Assembly (NCBI GenBank): GCA_025966135.1
Contig: JAOPVP010000076.1
Span: forward strand, 1-64,000
Length of the DNA stretch: 64,000 nt
Reading direction: 5' to 3'
Origin: Frankiales bacterium
GTDB taxonomy: Bacteria > Actinomycetota > Actinomycetes > Mycobacteriales > SCTD01
Position 1 is the stretch's first letter, and every line of letters starts with the position of its first letter. Positions 27,190 through 36,380 of the stretch are shown piece by piece. Under the pieces are notes generated by a model. That model ran no database searches. It was given only the letters and a program-made list of their open reading frames with translations, and was not told the DNA's origin. A program made the position numbers and the translations under genes.

Positions 27190-28539
27190 TTACTTCGGCC
27201 AGGCAGCCTCGATCTTGTTGACGGTGTCCTTGGTGCTCTGTCCGGTGATCCAGTTCGTCGCCTGCTTCCAGAACGCGTCCGAGCCGACAGCGGCCGGCAT
27301 CTGGTCGGAGCCGTCGAAGCGGAAGACCGCCTTGGGGTCCTGCAGGATCTGAGCGGCCAGCTTGTCGATCGGGCTCGTCAGCTTGTTGACGTCGAGGCCC
27401 TTGTTGGCGCTGACCCATCCGCCCGCCGGGCTGGAGGCCACCTTGTTGTTGGCCCAGGTGTCGGTCGACAAGTAGGTCTGGAAGGCCTTGACCTCTGGCC
27501 GGTCGGAGAAGGCGAGGATGAACTCACCACCACCGAGAACCGGCTTGCTGGTGGTGTCGACCCCTGGCAGGTAGAACGCGAAGACGTCGCCGTCCTCAGC
27601 CACCTTGGTGCCCTTGGGCCAGTTGGCGGCGTAGAAGCTCGCCTGGCGGTGGAACGAGCAGGTCCCGTCGAGGATCGGCAGTCCGGCGTCCTGGAACGTG
27701 GTGCTCGCGATGCTCTGGACGTTGCCAAGCCCACCGTTGACGTACTTGCTGTTCTTGAGGAACTCGCCGACCTTGTCGAGCGCCGCGGTCGGCTCAGGGG
27801 AGTTGAACGCGATCTGGTGGTTGACCCACTTGTCGTACTCCGCCGGGCCGTACAGGCGGAGCATCATGTCTTCCATCCAGTCCGTGATCGGCCATCCCGT
27901 TGCGTCGCCGCTGGCCACCCCGGCACACCAGGGCTTCTTGCCACCGGCAGCGATGGTGTCGGAGAGCGTCTTGAGCTCATCGAGGGTGGTGGGGACCTTG
28001 TAGCCCTTGTCCTTGAACTCCTTCGGGGAGTACCACACCAGCGACTTCACGCTGGCGCCCAAGGGGGCGGCGTAGAAGGTGCCGTTGACGGTGCCGTAGC
28101 CCTTCCAGTCCTTGTTCCAGAATTTGTCAACGTTGGCTTGCACCGCAGCGGGTGCCGCCTTGGCGGCTCCGGTAGCGACGAGCTGCTTGACCAGCCCCGG
28201 CTGCGGGACGATCGCCAGGTCTGGCGGGTTGCCGGCCTTGGCGCGCACGAGGACTTGGGCCTCGAAGGACTTGTCGCCCTCGTACTTGATCGTCGCTCCC
28301 GTACAGGACTCGAACGGCTTGTAGGAGTCGGTGTGCGGCTTGTCCTCAGGCGTGACGATGCCGGTGTAGATCGAGACCGTCTTGCCCTTGAGGTTGCCGT
28401 ACTGGCTGTAGGCCTCGCAGCCGCTCTTGCCGGTGCTTGTGGTGCTCTTCTTCGCGGTGCCGCACGCCGACGCACCGAGCGCGAGCGCGAGAACGCCTGC
28501 GGCAGCTACGGCGCCGCGTCCCTTGGTCCGTGCAGTCAT
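27190..28539 (-). CDS. aglE: Alpha-glucoside-binding lipoprotein (AglE-like)
   Basis: This 449-residue extracytoplasmic solute-binding protein has a lipoprotein signal (lipobox LGASAC, lipidated Cys26) and a family 1 carbohydrate-binding fold. The length and the segments VSIYTGIVTPED and PPDLAIVPQPGLVKQL resemble AglE-type proteins. The ATG at 28539 follows GGAGG by 6 bases; a longer reading lacks a proper signal peptide. It is the first gene of the uptake operon, under the operator at 28596. Confidence 0.87.
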   Translation of the reverse strand: MTARTKGRGAVAAAGVLALALGASACGTAKKSTTSTGKSGCEAYSQYGNLKGKTVSIYTGIVTPEDKPHTDSYKPFESCTGATIKYEGDKSFEAQVLVRAKAGNPPDLAIVPQPGLVKQLVATGAAKAAPAAVQANVDKFWNKDWKGYGTVNGTFYAAPLGASVKSLVWYSPKEFKDKGYKVPTTLDELKTLSDTIAAGGKKPWCAGVASGDATGWPITDWMEDMMLRLYGPAEYDKWVNHQIAFNSPEPTAALDKVGEFLKNSKYVNGGLGNVQSIASTTFQDAGLPILDGTCSFHRQASFYAANWPKGTKVAEDGDVFAFYLPGVDTTSKPVLGGGEFILAFSDRPEVKAFQTYLSTDTWANNKVASSPAGGWVSANKGLDVNKLTSPIDKLAAQILQDPKAVFRFDGSDQMPAAVGSDAFWKQATNWITGQSTKDTVNKIEAAWPK

Positions 28540-28595
28540 ACGGTTCCTCCGGATCGGGGGCATGCGCCTGGCCGCGCGGGCCCGAGCGGGCTTAT

Positions 28596-28607
28596 GCAAG
28601 CGCTTGC
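28596..28607. promoter_or_regulatory. LacI-type operator before aglE
   Basis: GCAAGCGCTTGC is a perfect 12-bp palindrome with the central CG typical of LacI-family sites. It lies 57 bases before the aglE start, between aglE and the regulator gene, and matches the site at 29704. Confidence 0.75.
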
Positions 28608-28676
28608 GTTACGTCCAGGCAACAGGCCGGTTCATGATCACGGGTCACGATCGGGTAACGAGAACGCCCGGCACGC

Positions 28677-29690
28677 TCACGATCCGAGGGTGGCTGCCGT
28701 CCTCCGAAGGACAAGTCGTACCGGCATGACCACGTGCTCCTGGTGCCGAGCCTGCTGGCCGCCGGCGGCCGCCAACGCCAGCTGGGCTGCTAGTGCACCC
28801 TGCCGGTCCACCGGTTGCTCCACCGTGGTCAGGCCCACCAGGTCGGCGAGGTCGTGGCCGTCGACGCCCACCACCGAGAGATCCTCGGGAACGCGCAGCG
28901 AACGGTCGCGGGCAGCGGCGAGAACCCCGTACGCCATCTCGTCGGAGCCGGCGAACACCGCCGTCGGCGGGTCCGGCAGCGACAGCAGCCGCTCGCCGGC
29001 CGCCCGTCCTCCCTCGGCCGTGAACATCCCCGAGACGTCGTACGCGGGGTCGGGCTCGATGCCGGAGTGCCGAAGGGCCGCCATCCATCCTGCACGCCGG
29101 TCGGCACGTGCCGTGAAGTTGAGCAACTCGTTCGGATCCCCGCCAACATGGGCGATTCGGGTATGCCCGAGCTGCAGCAGATGCTCCGTGGCTGTGCGTC
29201 CTACCGCGACGTCGTCGATGCGCACCGACATCGCCCCGGCCACAGAGGCACCCACGAACACCGTGGGCAGGCCGAGGCGCCGCAGCCCGTCCAGCTCGTG
29301 GCCGGTGAGAGGGACGGTGAGGACGACGACGGCGTCGGCCCTACCGCGCAGGGTCTCGGGCTCGAACACCTCACGGTGGCCGTCGGCCGGTTGGGCAAGC
29401 CCCACGAGCAGGGCGTCGTAGCCGTTGCGGCGCAGCTCGCTCTCGACGGCGGCGATGGCCTGCGCGAAGAACCACCGGCCGGGGAACGGCGTGATGAGAG
29501 CAACGGTCAACGTGCGGCCACTGGCCAGGGTCGAGGCAGTGCGGCTGACGACGTAGCCGAGCTCGGCGGCCACCCGCGCCACCGTCGTACGCGTCTCGTC
29601 CGAGACGTTGGGCAGACCGCGGAGGGCGCGTGAGACGGTTGCGGTAGAAACGCCCGAAACGCGTGCAACGTCCTGAATGCGAGTCGGCAA
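28677..29690 (-). CDS. LacI-family repressor of the alpha-glucoside regulon
   Basis: This 337-residue regulator has the LacI HTH and hinge at the N-terminus (IQDVARVSGVSTATVSRALRG, residues about 4-24) and a periplasmic-binding-protein-like sugar domain. The start is TTG at 29690, 5 bases after AAAGGG; longer readings have unrelated N-terminal sequence. It sits between its two operators, so it probably represses aglEFG, aglK-aglA and itself until a sugar inducer binds. Confidence 0.9.
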   Translation of the reverse strand: MPTRIQDVARVSGVSTATVSRALRGLPNVSDETRTTVARVAAELGYVVSRTASTLASGRTLTVALITPFPGRWFFAQAIAAVESELRRNGYDALLVGLAQPADGHREVFEPETLRGRADAVVVLTVPLTGHELDGLRRLGLPTVFVGASVAGAMSVRIDDVAVGRTATEHLLQLGHTRIAHVGGDPNELLNFTARADRRAGWMAALRHSGIEPDPAYDVSGMFTAEGGRAAGERLLSLPDPPTAVFAGSDEMAYGVLAAARDRSLRVPEDLSVVGVDGHDLADLVGLTTVEQPVDRQGALAAQLALAAAGGQQARHQEHVVMPVRLVLRRTAATLGS

Positions 29691-29703
29691 GGGGACCCTT
29701 TCG

Positions 29704-29717
29704 TGCAAACGCTTGCA
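29704..29717. promoter_or_regulatory. LacI-type operator between the regulator gene and aglK
   Basis: TGCAAACGCTTGCA is a near-perfect palindrome (one mismatched pair around the central CG) matching the aglE operator. It lies 14 bases before the regulator start and 140 bases before aglK, so it can serve autoregulation and the divergent aglK-aglA promoter. Confidence 0.75.
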
Positions 29718-29857
29718 GTCTGGCCGGAGTGTGGCGCACCATGCGCGGCGCGACAACGTGTCGTTCGCCACCCGCAACTCAATCAGGTCGGCCCCGGCCC
29801 CGGGGCGCCCCCACTCGGATCGTCCGGCACGTACCTGCCGGTGGAGGGACGGACAAT

Positions 29858-30943
29858 ATGGCCACGGTGACCTTCGACAGAGCCACCCGGGCATACACGG
29901 GGGGCGAGCGGCCTGCGGTCGACGCTCTCGATCTCGAGGTCGAGGACGGCGAGTTCCTGGTCCTCGTCGGTCCGTCGGGGTGTGGGAAGTCGACGTCCCT
30001 GCGGATGCTCGCCGGACTGGAGCCGGTCGACTCCGGCACCATCCGGATCGGCAGCCGCGACGTCTCCGACGTCGACCCCAGCAACCGCGACATCGCGATG
30101 GTCTTCCAGACCTATGCGCTGTACCCGCACATGACGGTCGCGCAGAACATGGGCTTCGCCCTGAAGATCGCAGGGGTGGCAAAGCACGAGATCGTGACGC
30201 GGGTCGCGGAAGCGGCGAAGGTGCTCGACCTCACCGACTACCTCGAACGCAAGCCCAAGGCGCTCTCCGGCGGCCAGCGCCAGCGGGTCGCCATGGGACG
30301 AGCGATCGTCCGCAACCCTCAGGTCTTCTGCATGGACGAGCCGCTGTCCAACCTGGACGCGAAGCTGCGCGTCGCGACGCGCACCCAGATCGCCAGCCTG
30401 CAACGGCGGCTGGCCGTCACGACGCTCTACGTCACGCACGACCAGGTCGAGGCCATGACGATGGGCGACCGGGTGGCGGTGCTCAAGGACGGCGTGCTGC
30501 AGCAGGTGGACAGCCCGCGCGCGATGTACGACCGGCCCGAGAACGTGTTCGTGGCGGGGTTCATCGGGTCTCCCGCGATGAACCTGTTCGAGATCGAGGT
30601 CGCACAGGACGGTTCGACGCACCTCGGCAGCTTCACGCTCCCGCTGCCGCGGGACGCCGCCGAGAAGCTGACCAGCAACCGGGTCACCATCGGGGTGCGG
30701 CCGGAGGATCTCCGCCTCGTCGCCGACGGCGAGGGCATCCCGGCCACGGTCGAACTGGTCGAGGAGCTCGGCTCGGACGCCTTCGTGCACGCGAGCGTGC
30801 GGGGGAGCGAGGGGGCGCAGCTCCTGGAGGTCCGCGTCGACCCGAGGGAGCCACCGACCAAGGGCTCTGAGGTCTGGCTGGCGCCGGACCCGGAGAGCGT
30901 CCACTGGTTCGACACAGCCAGCGGGCTGCGCCTGTCCGGGTGA
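29858..30943 (+). CDS. aglK: Sugar ABC importer ATPase (MalK/AglK/UgpC type)
   Basis: This 361-residue ATPase shows Walker A (GPSGCGKST), signature LSGGQRQRVAMGRA, Walker B with MDEPLSNLD, the H-loop THD, and a C-terminal OB-like regulatory domain (GVRPEDLRL) typical of sugar importers. The ATG at 29858 follows GGAGGG. It should energise AglEFG, whose own operon lacks an ATPase. Its stop overlaps the aglA GTG by four bases. Confidence 0.9.
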   Translation: MATVTFDRATRAYTGGERPAVDALDLEVEDGEFLVLVGPSGCGKSTSLRMLAGLEPVDSGTIRIGSRDVSDVDPSNRDIAMVFQTYALYPHMTVAQNMGFALKIAGVAKHEIVTRVAEAAKVLDLTDYLERKPKALSGGQRQRVAMGRAIVRNPQVFCMDEPLSNLDAKLRVATRTQIASLQRRLAVTTLYVTHDQVEAMTMGDRVAVLKDGVLQQVDSPRAMYDRPENVFVAGFIGSPAMNLFEIEVAQDGSTHLGSFTLPLPRDAAEKLTSNRVTIGVRPEDLRLVADGEGIPATVELVEELGSDAFVHASVRGSEGAQLLEVRVDPREPPTKGSEVWLAPDPESVHWFDTASGLRLSG

Positions 30944-32532
30944 GCCGGGGCGCCTGGTGGCAGGACGGCGTGGTCTACCAGGTCTATGTCCGCAGCTTCG
31001 CTGACGCGAACGGTGACGGCATCGGGGACCTGCCCGGCATCACATCGCGGCTGCCCTACCTGACCGAGCTCGGCGTCGACGCGGTCTGGCTCACGCCGTT
31101 CTACCTGTCGCCGATGGCCGACCACGGGTACGACGTCGCCGACCAGTGCGACGTGGACCCGTTGTTCGGGACGCTCGCCGACGCTGACGAACTGCTCCGG
31201 CAGGCGCACGCCCTGGGTCTGCGCGTGATCGTCGACCTGGTCCCCAACCACAGCAGCTCCCGGCACAAGTGGTTCCAGGAAGCACTGGCGGACCCGGCCT
31301 CTGCCTACCGGGACCGGTACCTCTTCCGCAGGGCGGGACCGGACGGCGGACCGCCGAACAACTGGGAGTCGGTCTTCGGCGGTCCGGCCTGGACCCTCGA
31401 CGAGCCGTCGGGTGAGTACTACCTGCACCTGTTCGACAGCGGGCAGCCCGACTTCGACTGGCGTCATCCCGCGGTGCACGTGGAGTGGGAGCGGATCTTG
31501 CGCTTCTGGCTCGACCGCGGCGTCGACGGGTTCCGGATCGACGTCGCGCACGGTCTCTACAAGCAAGTCGACCTGTCGGACAACCCGCCGTCGGGGTCGC
31601 AGGAGACCACGCTCTTCCACGCCGCTTCGATGCCGCACGCCTGGGACCAGCCCGAGGTCGTTGAGGTCTACCGCCGCTGGCGGCAGGTACTTGATGAGTA
31701 CGACGCCCGGGTGATGGTGGGGGAGGTGTTCCTGTCCCAGCTCGACAAGGTCGCACGCTTCGTCGGTGCCGACCGGTTGCACCAGTCGTTCAACTTCCCG
31801 CTTCTGGTCGCACCCTTCGAGGCAGACGCCTGGCGAGCCCTCATCACCGAGGCCCTCGCGGCGTTCGCCGTCGAGGGGGCGTCGCCCACCTGGGTGCTGT
31901 CCAACCACGACGTCATCCGCCACCCCACCCGGTACGGCGGTGGCGTTGCCGGCGGTGAACGGGCCCGGGCCGCGACGTTGACGCTGCTGGCCCTGCCCGG
32001 GGCGCCGTACCTCTATGAGGGCGAGGAACTCGGGCTGGAGCAGGACGAGGTGCCGCCTGACTACCGGCAAGACCCGATCTGGCAGCGGTCGAAGGGCGCG
32101 GTCACGGGCCGCGACGGTAGCCGGACCCCCATGCCGTGGACCGCGGACCCGCCCGGGTACGGCTTCACAGCTGGAGCCCCGTGGCTGCCGTTCGGACCGC
32201 AGGCCGCGGAGCGCAATGTCGCCACCGAGACTGCCGATGCCTCGTCGACACTTGCCTTCTACCGGCGGGCCCTCAGGCTGCGCCGGGAACTGACGCCAGA
32301 CCTCGGCGCAACGGTGCGCTGGCTCGACCTGCCGTCGGACCTGCTGGGCTTCGCCCGGACGCTCGCGGGTCGGGGGGAACTGGTCTGCGTGCTGAACGCC
32401 ACCGACCGCGCGCGCGACCTCGCCGTCGTGGCGAGCTCTCCGCTGGTCACGTCAGGTGCAGGGGTCTTCGTCGGCCCGGAGCACACGCGGATCCCGGCCC
32501 GGACCGCGGCCTGGTTGCTCGCCGACGTTTGA
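30940..32532 (+). CDS. aglA: Alpha-glucosidase, GH13 (AglA-like)
   Basis: This 530-residue cytoplasmic GH13 enzyme has catalytic nucleophile Asp201 (GFRIDVAHG), acid/base Glu262 (MVGEVFL) and stabiliser Asp324 (LSNHDV), with VDLVPNHSS as conserved region I. There is no signal peptide, so it acts on sugars brought in by AglEFGK, releasing glucose from alpha-glucosides. The GTG start overlaps the aglK stop (GTGA), which confirms coupling. Exact linkage preference cannot be read from sequence. Confidence 0.9.
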   Translation: MSRGAWWQDGVVYQVYVRSFADANGDGIGDLPGITSRLPYLTELGVDAVWLTPFYLSPMADHGYDVADQCDVDPLFGTLADADELLRQAHALGLRVIVDLVPNHSSSRHKWFQEALADPASAYRDRYLFRRAGPDGGPPNNWESVFGGPAWTLDEPSGEYYLHLFDSGQPDFDWRHPAVHVEWERILRFWLDRGVDGFRIDVAHGLYKQVDLSDNPPSGSQETTLFHAASMPHAWDQPEVVEVYRRWRQVLDEYDARVMVGEVFLSQLDKVARFVGADRLHQSFNFPLLVAPFEADAWRALITEALAAFAVEGASPTWVLSNHDVIRHPTRYGGGVAGGERARAATLTLLALPGAPYLYEGEELGLEQDEVPPDYRQDPIWQRSKGAVTGRDGSRTPMPWTADPPGYGFTAGAPWLPFGPQAAERNVATETADASSTLAFYRRALRLRRELTPDLGATVRWLDLPSDLLGFARTLAGRGELVCVLNATDRARDLAVVASSPLVTSGAGVFVGPEHTRIPARTAAWLLADV

Positions 32533-32584
32533 CCTTCTTGCGACGGGTGAAGCCCTGAGAATCCTTAGCCTGAGGGAGGTTCCC

Positions 32585-33145
32585 ATGCCTGACGCCATCG
32601 CTCTCCTCAAGAACGACCACAAGGAGGTGGAGAAGCTCTTCAAGCAGTTCGAGAAGCTGGGCGACACGGCGTACGTCAGCAAGCGCAACGTCGTGGACGA
32701 GATCATCAAGGAGCTCAGCATCCACGCCGCGATCGAGGAGCAGTACTTCTACCCGACGGTCCGCGAGAAGGCCCCGGACATCCAGGACGAGGTGCTGGAA
32801 GGTCTCGAGGAGCACCACATCGTCAAGTGGGTGCTGTCAGAGCTCGAGGACATGGACGCACAGCACGAGCGCTTCGACGCCAAGGTGACGGTGCTCATCG
32901 AGAGCGTCCGCCACCACGTGGAGGAAGAGGAGGGCGAGATGTTTCCCGTCGTCCGGCAGGCGATGGGACGCAAGGCGTTGCAGGAACTCGGTGTCCTCAT
33001 GGAGACGGGGAAGCACCTGGCGCCAGTCCAACCGCACCCGAAGGCAGCGGACCAGCCTCCGGCGAACCTGGTCGGCGGGCCGGCGGCGGCAGCGGTCGAC
33101 GCCGTCAAGGACAAGCCGACGAGCAAGCTGCGCAGGGAGCGTTAG
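32585..33145 (+). CDS. Hemerythrin-domain protein
   Basis: This 186-residue soluble protein carries a hemerythrin four-helix bundle (residues 1-135) with candidate di-iron ligands His12, His47, Glu51, His77 or His78, His110 or His111 and Glu115, then a Pro/Ala-rich basic tail. Family members bind O2 or NO or serve in iron or oxidative-stress handling. The ATG at 32585 follows AGGGAGG. The last four bases overlap the convergent permease gene, so no room remains for a terminator. Confidence 0.88.
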   Translation: MPDAIALLKNDHKEVEKLFKQFEKLGDTAYVSKRNVVDEIIKELSIHAAIEEQYFYPTVREKAPDIQDEVLEGLEEHHIVKWVLSELEDMDAQHERFDAKVTVLIESVRHHVEEEEGEMFPVVRQAMGRKALQELGVLMETGKHLAPVQPHPKAADQPPANLVGGPAAAAVDAVKDKPTSKLRRER

Positions 33146-35757
33146 AGGTCCCGTAGCCGCGCGGCGTCCACGCGGCCGAGCCGTCGGCCGGACACCCCGG
33201 CGGCGACCGCGCTGCCGAGTGCCAGGGCTGCGAACAGCGACAGCAGGAACACCAGCGGTACGGCGGGGCGCTCGGGTGCCGGGTCGAAGATGCCGTCGAG
33301 CACCTTGACCAGCTCTGCCGCGACGACGCCGCCGGCAAGGACGCCACCGACCAGACCGGCGACCACCAGAGCCCGCGCCTCGGTCCAGAGGAACGCGGCG
33401 CGCTGCGACGTGGAGCCACCGAGAACGGCCAACACCACGAGTGTCCGCCGACGCTGCGCGGAGCCGACGACCAGGGCCAGCAGGCTGCTCGCCATGGCCA
33501 GCAGCAGCCCGAAGCCCAGGGTCAGGCGGGCGAGCCCTGCCAGGTTGCTGGCGGCGAGACCGGTGGCTGTCGTCACGGAGGCGCGGGCCGTGGCCGTGTC
33601 AGTGACGACGGCTGTGACGGGCAGTCGGGGCTTCAAGGTGCGGGCGACCGCGGCAGGGTGGTCGGTGCGCACCAGCAGTGTCTGGGTCTCCGGGGACCCG
33701 GTGGCCTGGGCGATGTAGGCCGCGTTGGCCAGGATGAAGCTGTCCCGTGGCGCGGTCGCGAACTCCGTGATGACCCCGACGACGTGGAATGTTGCGGTCC
33801 GGTAGATCCCCCGGGAGCTCTTCAGGCGAAGGCGGACCATGTCCCCACGGTGCAGCTGGTAGTCGTGGAGGGTCTCTTGCGCGAGCAACGCGCCGTCCGG
33901 GGTGGCAGCCAGCCGGGCCAACGAGGCGGTCACGGTGCTGCCGGGGGTGAAGGCGTTCTGCAGAGGCGCGGCGCGCCCGATGGTGCGGGCGTTGACGCCG
34001 TACAGGTCCTGCAGGTCGGGGCCGACGTACGCCAGCCGGTGCTGCATGGCCTCGACGGCGAGCACCCCAGGCACGTGGGCGGCGGTGGTGCTCAGCGACG
34101 TGCCGCGGGTGTCGGCCGGCAGGGTGACAGCGACGTCGGACCCGACGGTCAGGGCGACGTCGACGCGGGCCTGCTGGTCGTAGGTGGTGGTGAACACCGC
34201 CGTGGAGACGGTGACGGCGACCGCCACCGCCAGCCCCGTGGCCCCGCGGGCCACCAGCCGCCGTCGTCGGCGTACGACGGTGGCACGCACGTCGGCCATC
34301 CGGCCCTGCGGGTCGCCGGCCGGTGGCCGGCGACGACGGGACAGCACGAGGGCCGTGATCCGCCAGACCAGCAGAGCGAGGCCCGGCCACGCCAAGGCGG
34401 GCGCGAGGAGTGCGGCGTAGTCGACGGACGCAACCGGGACGCCCTCGGGGACGACAACCACCTTGTAGCCGCCACGTGCGGTCAGCCAGAAGACGACGGC
34501 GGAGGCCGCGAGCAGCAGCCCGTCCAGGCCCAGTCGCAGCGGGAGGGGGGTCCGTGTGCTGACCGGCGCGGCGACGGTGTCCTGCACGGTGGGTGCTCCC
34601 GCCCGCAGCAGTCGGGCGACCGGTGCGAGCTCCGTGGTGAGGGCCAGCAGCATCCCGACCACCAGTGCGGTCGCCGTCCATCCGGGGCTGAGCCGGGCGT
34701 CGGCTCCGAGCGCCAGCCGCTGGGCGAGCAGCGCGCCGCCTACCCCGAGCAGGCAGCCGAGCAGCCCATCGACCACCGCGGTTGCGCCGAGCAGGAAGGC
34801 CGAGCGAGCGGGGGTCGCTCCACGCAGTCGCAGCAGGCCGACGTCGCGGCGCTGCCGGTCGGTCCGGAGAGCGACGACCAGCGCTGTGACGACGCAGGCG
34901 AGCACCACGCCGGGCACGCCGAGGAGCAGGACCAGGAGCTGGGCGTAGATCGCGTCCTGCCGGGCGGCCAGCAGGGCGGCGCCGAGGTCGTTGCCGACCA
35001 GCGCCCCGCCGGCCACGGAGGCCGCGAAGTGGTTCGCCCGCAGGGTCGACAGGTCCGAGGCTTGCGACGGGTCGGAGGGAAGCCCCTCGTGCTGGAACCG
35101 CGCGTGCAGCTGGTGCACGACACTGGTGGAGCCGACGAGTCGGGTGAAGTCGGCCGGCGGCACGATGAGGACGTTGTCGGGCGGGGCGCTGGCGCCGGAA
35201 CCTGCCGGAGCTCCGACCACCTGGAAGAACGAGTCCGCGGCCGGGAGGTCGACGACCCCGTCGACGTGCACGCTGGCGCCGGAACCCAGTACCTGCACGA
35301 GAGCACCGGGACCAGCGGCGAGGTTGGAGGCGGTCTGCTGCTGCAGGAGCACACCCGCTGTTGGGCCCAGCAGCGGCCGCAGCTCGCCTGGGGCGAAGCT
35401 CGCGTAGTCGGCCGGCAGTGAGACGACGTACGCCGCACCGGTGGTGCGGGTCCCCAGGGCGGAGGTCGACCGGAGGCCGGTGACACGCGCGTAGTCGACC
35501 GCCCGCTGGCCCACCAGCCCGGGCACGGTCTGCAGAGCCTTGCTCACGACGGCGGGGTCGCCTCCGGCGGTGACCTGCACCTGCCAGTCGACCGGCACCC
35601 GCGCCGCGGCCCGGACGGTGAGCTGCGATCGACTCTGTGCCACGAAGGATCCGAGCGCAGCGAGGTAGGCGACGGTGAGGCCGACCGCCAGGGACGCGGC
35701 GATCGTCTCGGCCTTGCGACGGCGCAGTCCGGAGAGCAGGAAGCCGAAGGCGTTCAC
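33142..35757 (-). CDS. FtsX-like ABC permease with two FtsX domains
   Basis: This 871-residue membrane protein has an N-terminal helix, a large extracytoplasmic domain, three helices, another block with a second FtsX-type set, an outer domain (about 520-730) and three C-terminal helices, the layout of long MacB/LolC-like permeases that move or sense substrates outside the membrane. It overlaps the ATPase gene upstream by ATGA. With two ATPases and a lipoprotein it makes a four-gene unit. The cargo may be a lipoprotein, peptide or antibiotic; none is indicated. Confidence 0.85.
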   Translation of the reverse strand: MNAFGFLLSGLRRRKAETIAASLAVGLTVAYLAALGSFVAQSRSQLTVRAAARVPVDWQVQVTAGGDPAVVSKALQTVPGLVGQRAVDYARVTGLRSTSALGTRTTGAAYVVSLPADYASFAPGELRPLLGPTAGVLLQQQTASNLAAGPGALVQVLGSGASVHVDGVVDLPAADSFFQVVGAPAGSGASAPPDNVLIVPPADFTRLVGSTSVVHQLHARFQHEGLPSDPSQASDLSTLRANHFAASVAGGALVGNDLGAALLAARQDAIYAQLLVLLLGVPGVVLACVVTALVVALRTDRQRRDVGLLRLRGATPARSAFLLGATAVVDGLLGCLLGVGGALLAQRLALGADARLSPGWTATALVVGMLLALTTELAPVARLLRAGAPTVQDTVAAPVSTRTPLPLRLGLDGLLLAASAVVFWLTARGGYKVVVVPEGVPVASVDYAALLAPALAWPGLALLVWRITALVLSRRRRPPAGDPQGRMADVRATVVRRRRRLVARGATGLAVAVAVTVSTAVFTTTYDQQARVDVALTVGSDVAVTLPADTRGTSLSTTAAHVPGVLAVEAMQHRLAYVGPDLQDLYGVNARTIGRAAPLQNAFTPGSTVTASLARLAATPDGALLAQETLHDYQLHRGDMVRLRLKSSRGIYRTATFHVVGVITEFATAPRDSFILANAAYIAQATGSPETQTLLVRTDHPAAVARTLKPRLPVTAVVTDTATARASVTTATGLAASNLAGLARLTLGFGLLLAMASSLLALVVGSAQRRRTLVVLAVLGGSTSQRAAFLWTEARALVVAGLVGGVLAGGVVAAELVKVLDGIFDPAPERPAVPLVFLLSLFAALALGSAVAAGVSGRRLGRVDAARLRDL

Positions 35758-36380
35758 GCGGCGACCTCCGTTGTCCGGCCGTCGGACAGCTGGACCTGGC
35801 GGGGCATCCGGGCCGCCACCTCGGGGTCGTGGGTCGCGATGACGAGGGCTGCACCGCTGCGGGCCGCGAGGTCACGCAGGACCTGCAGGACGTGGTCGCC
35901 GTTGTGCCTGTCGAGCGTGCCGGTCGGCTCGTCGGTGAGGAGCAGTCGGGGCTCCACGACCGTGGCCCGGGCGAGGGCCACCCGCTGCTGCATGCCGCCC
36001 GACAGCTCGGAAGGTAGTGCCTCCAGGGCGTCCGCCAGACCGAGCAGGGTGAGCTCCTCACAGGCGCGGCTGAGGGCCTCGCGCGGGGGTGTCCCACGCA
36101 GGCGAAGGCCGAGGGCGGCGTTGTCGAGCGCCGACAGCTCGGGGACGAGCGAGGGAGCCTGCGGGACGTAGAGCACGTCCCGTAGCGGAACCCCCAGCTC
36201 GACGGTTCCCGCCGTGGGCGGCAGCAGGCCGGACAGGACGAGCAGCAACGTCGTCTTGCCGCTCCCGGAGCGTCCGGTGACGGCGATCTGCTCACCGAGC
36301 TCGACAGCAAGGGTCAGGGCGTCGAGCACACGACGCCCCTCGTAGGCCACGACCACACCGGTGGCACGGGCGACGGTCAT
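35754..36380 (-). CDS. ABC ATPase of the FtsX-type system (second subunit)
   Basis: This 208-residue ATPase of the MacB/LolD class has Walker A (GRSGSGKTT), signature LSGGMQQRVALARA, Walker B with TDEPTGTLD and H-loop THD. The region between Walker A and the Q-loop is shorter than usual. It overlaps both neighbours by ATGA. All catalytic motifs are intact, unlike the D-loop of its partner, so this is probably the main catalytic subunit of a heterodimer. Confidence 0.88.
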   Translation of the reverse strand: MTVARATGVVVAYEGRRVLDALTLAVELGEQIAVTGRSGSGKTTLLLVLSGLLPPTAGTVELGVPLRDVLYVPQAPSLVPELSALDNAALGLRLRGTPPREALSRACEELTLLGLADALEALPSELSGGMQQRVALARATVVEPRLLLTDEPTGTLDRHNGDHVLQVLRDLAARSGAALVIATHDPEVAARMPRQVQLSDGRTTEVAA

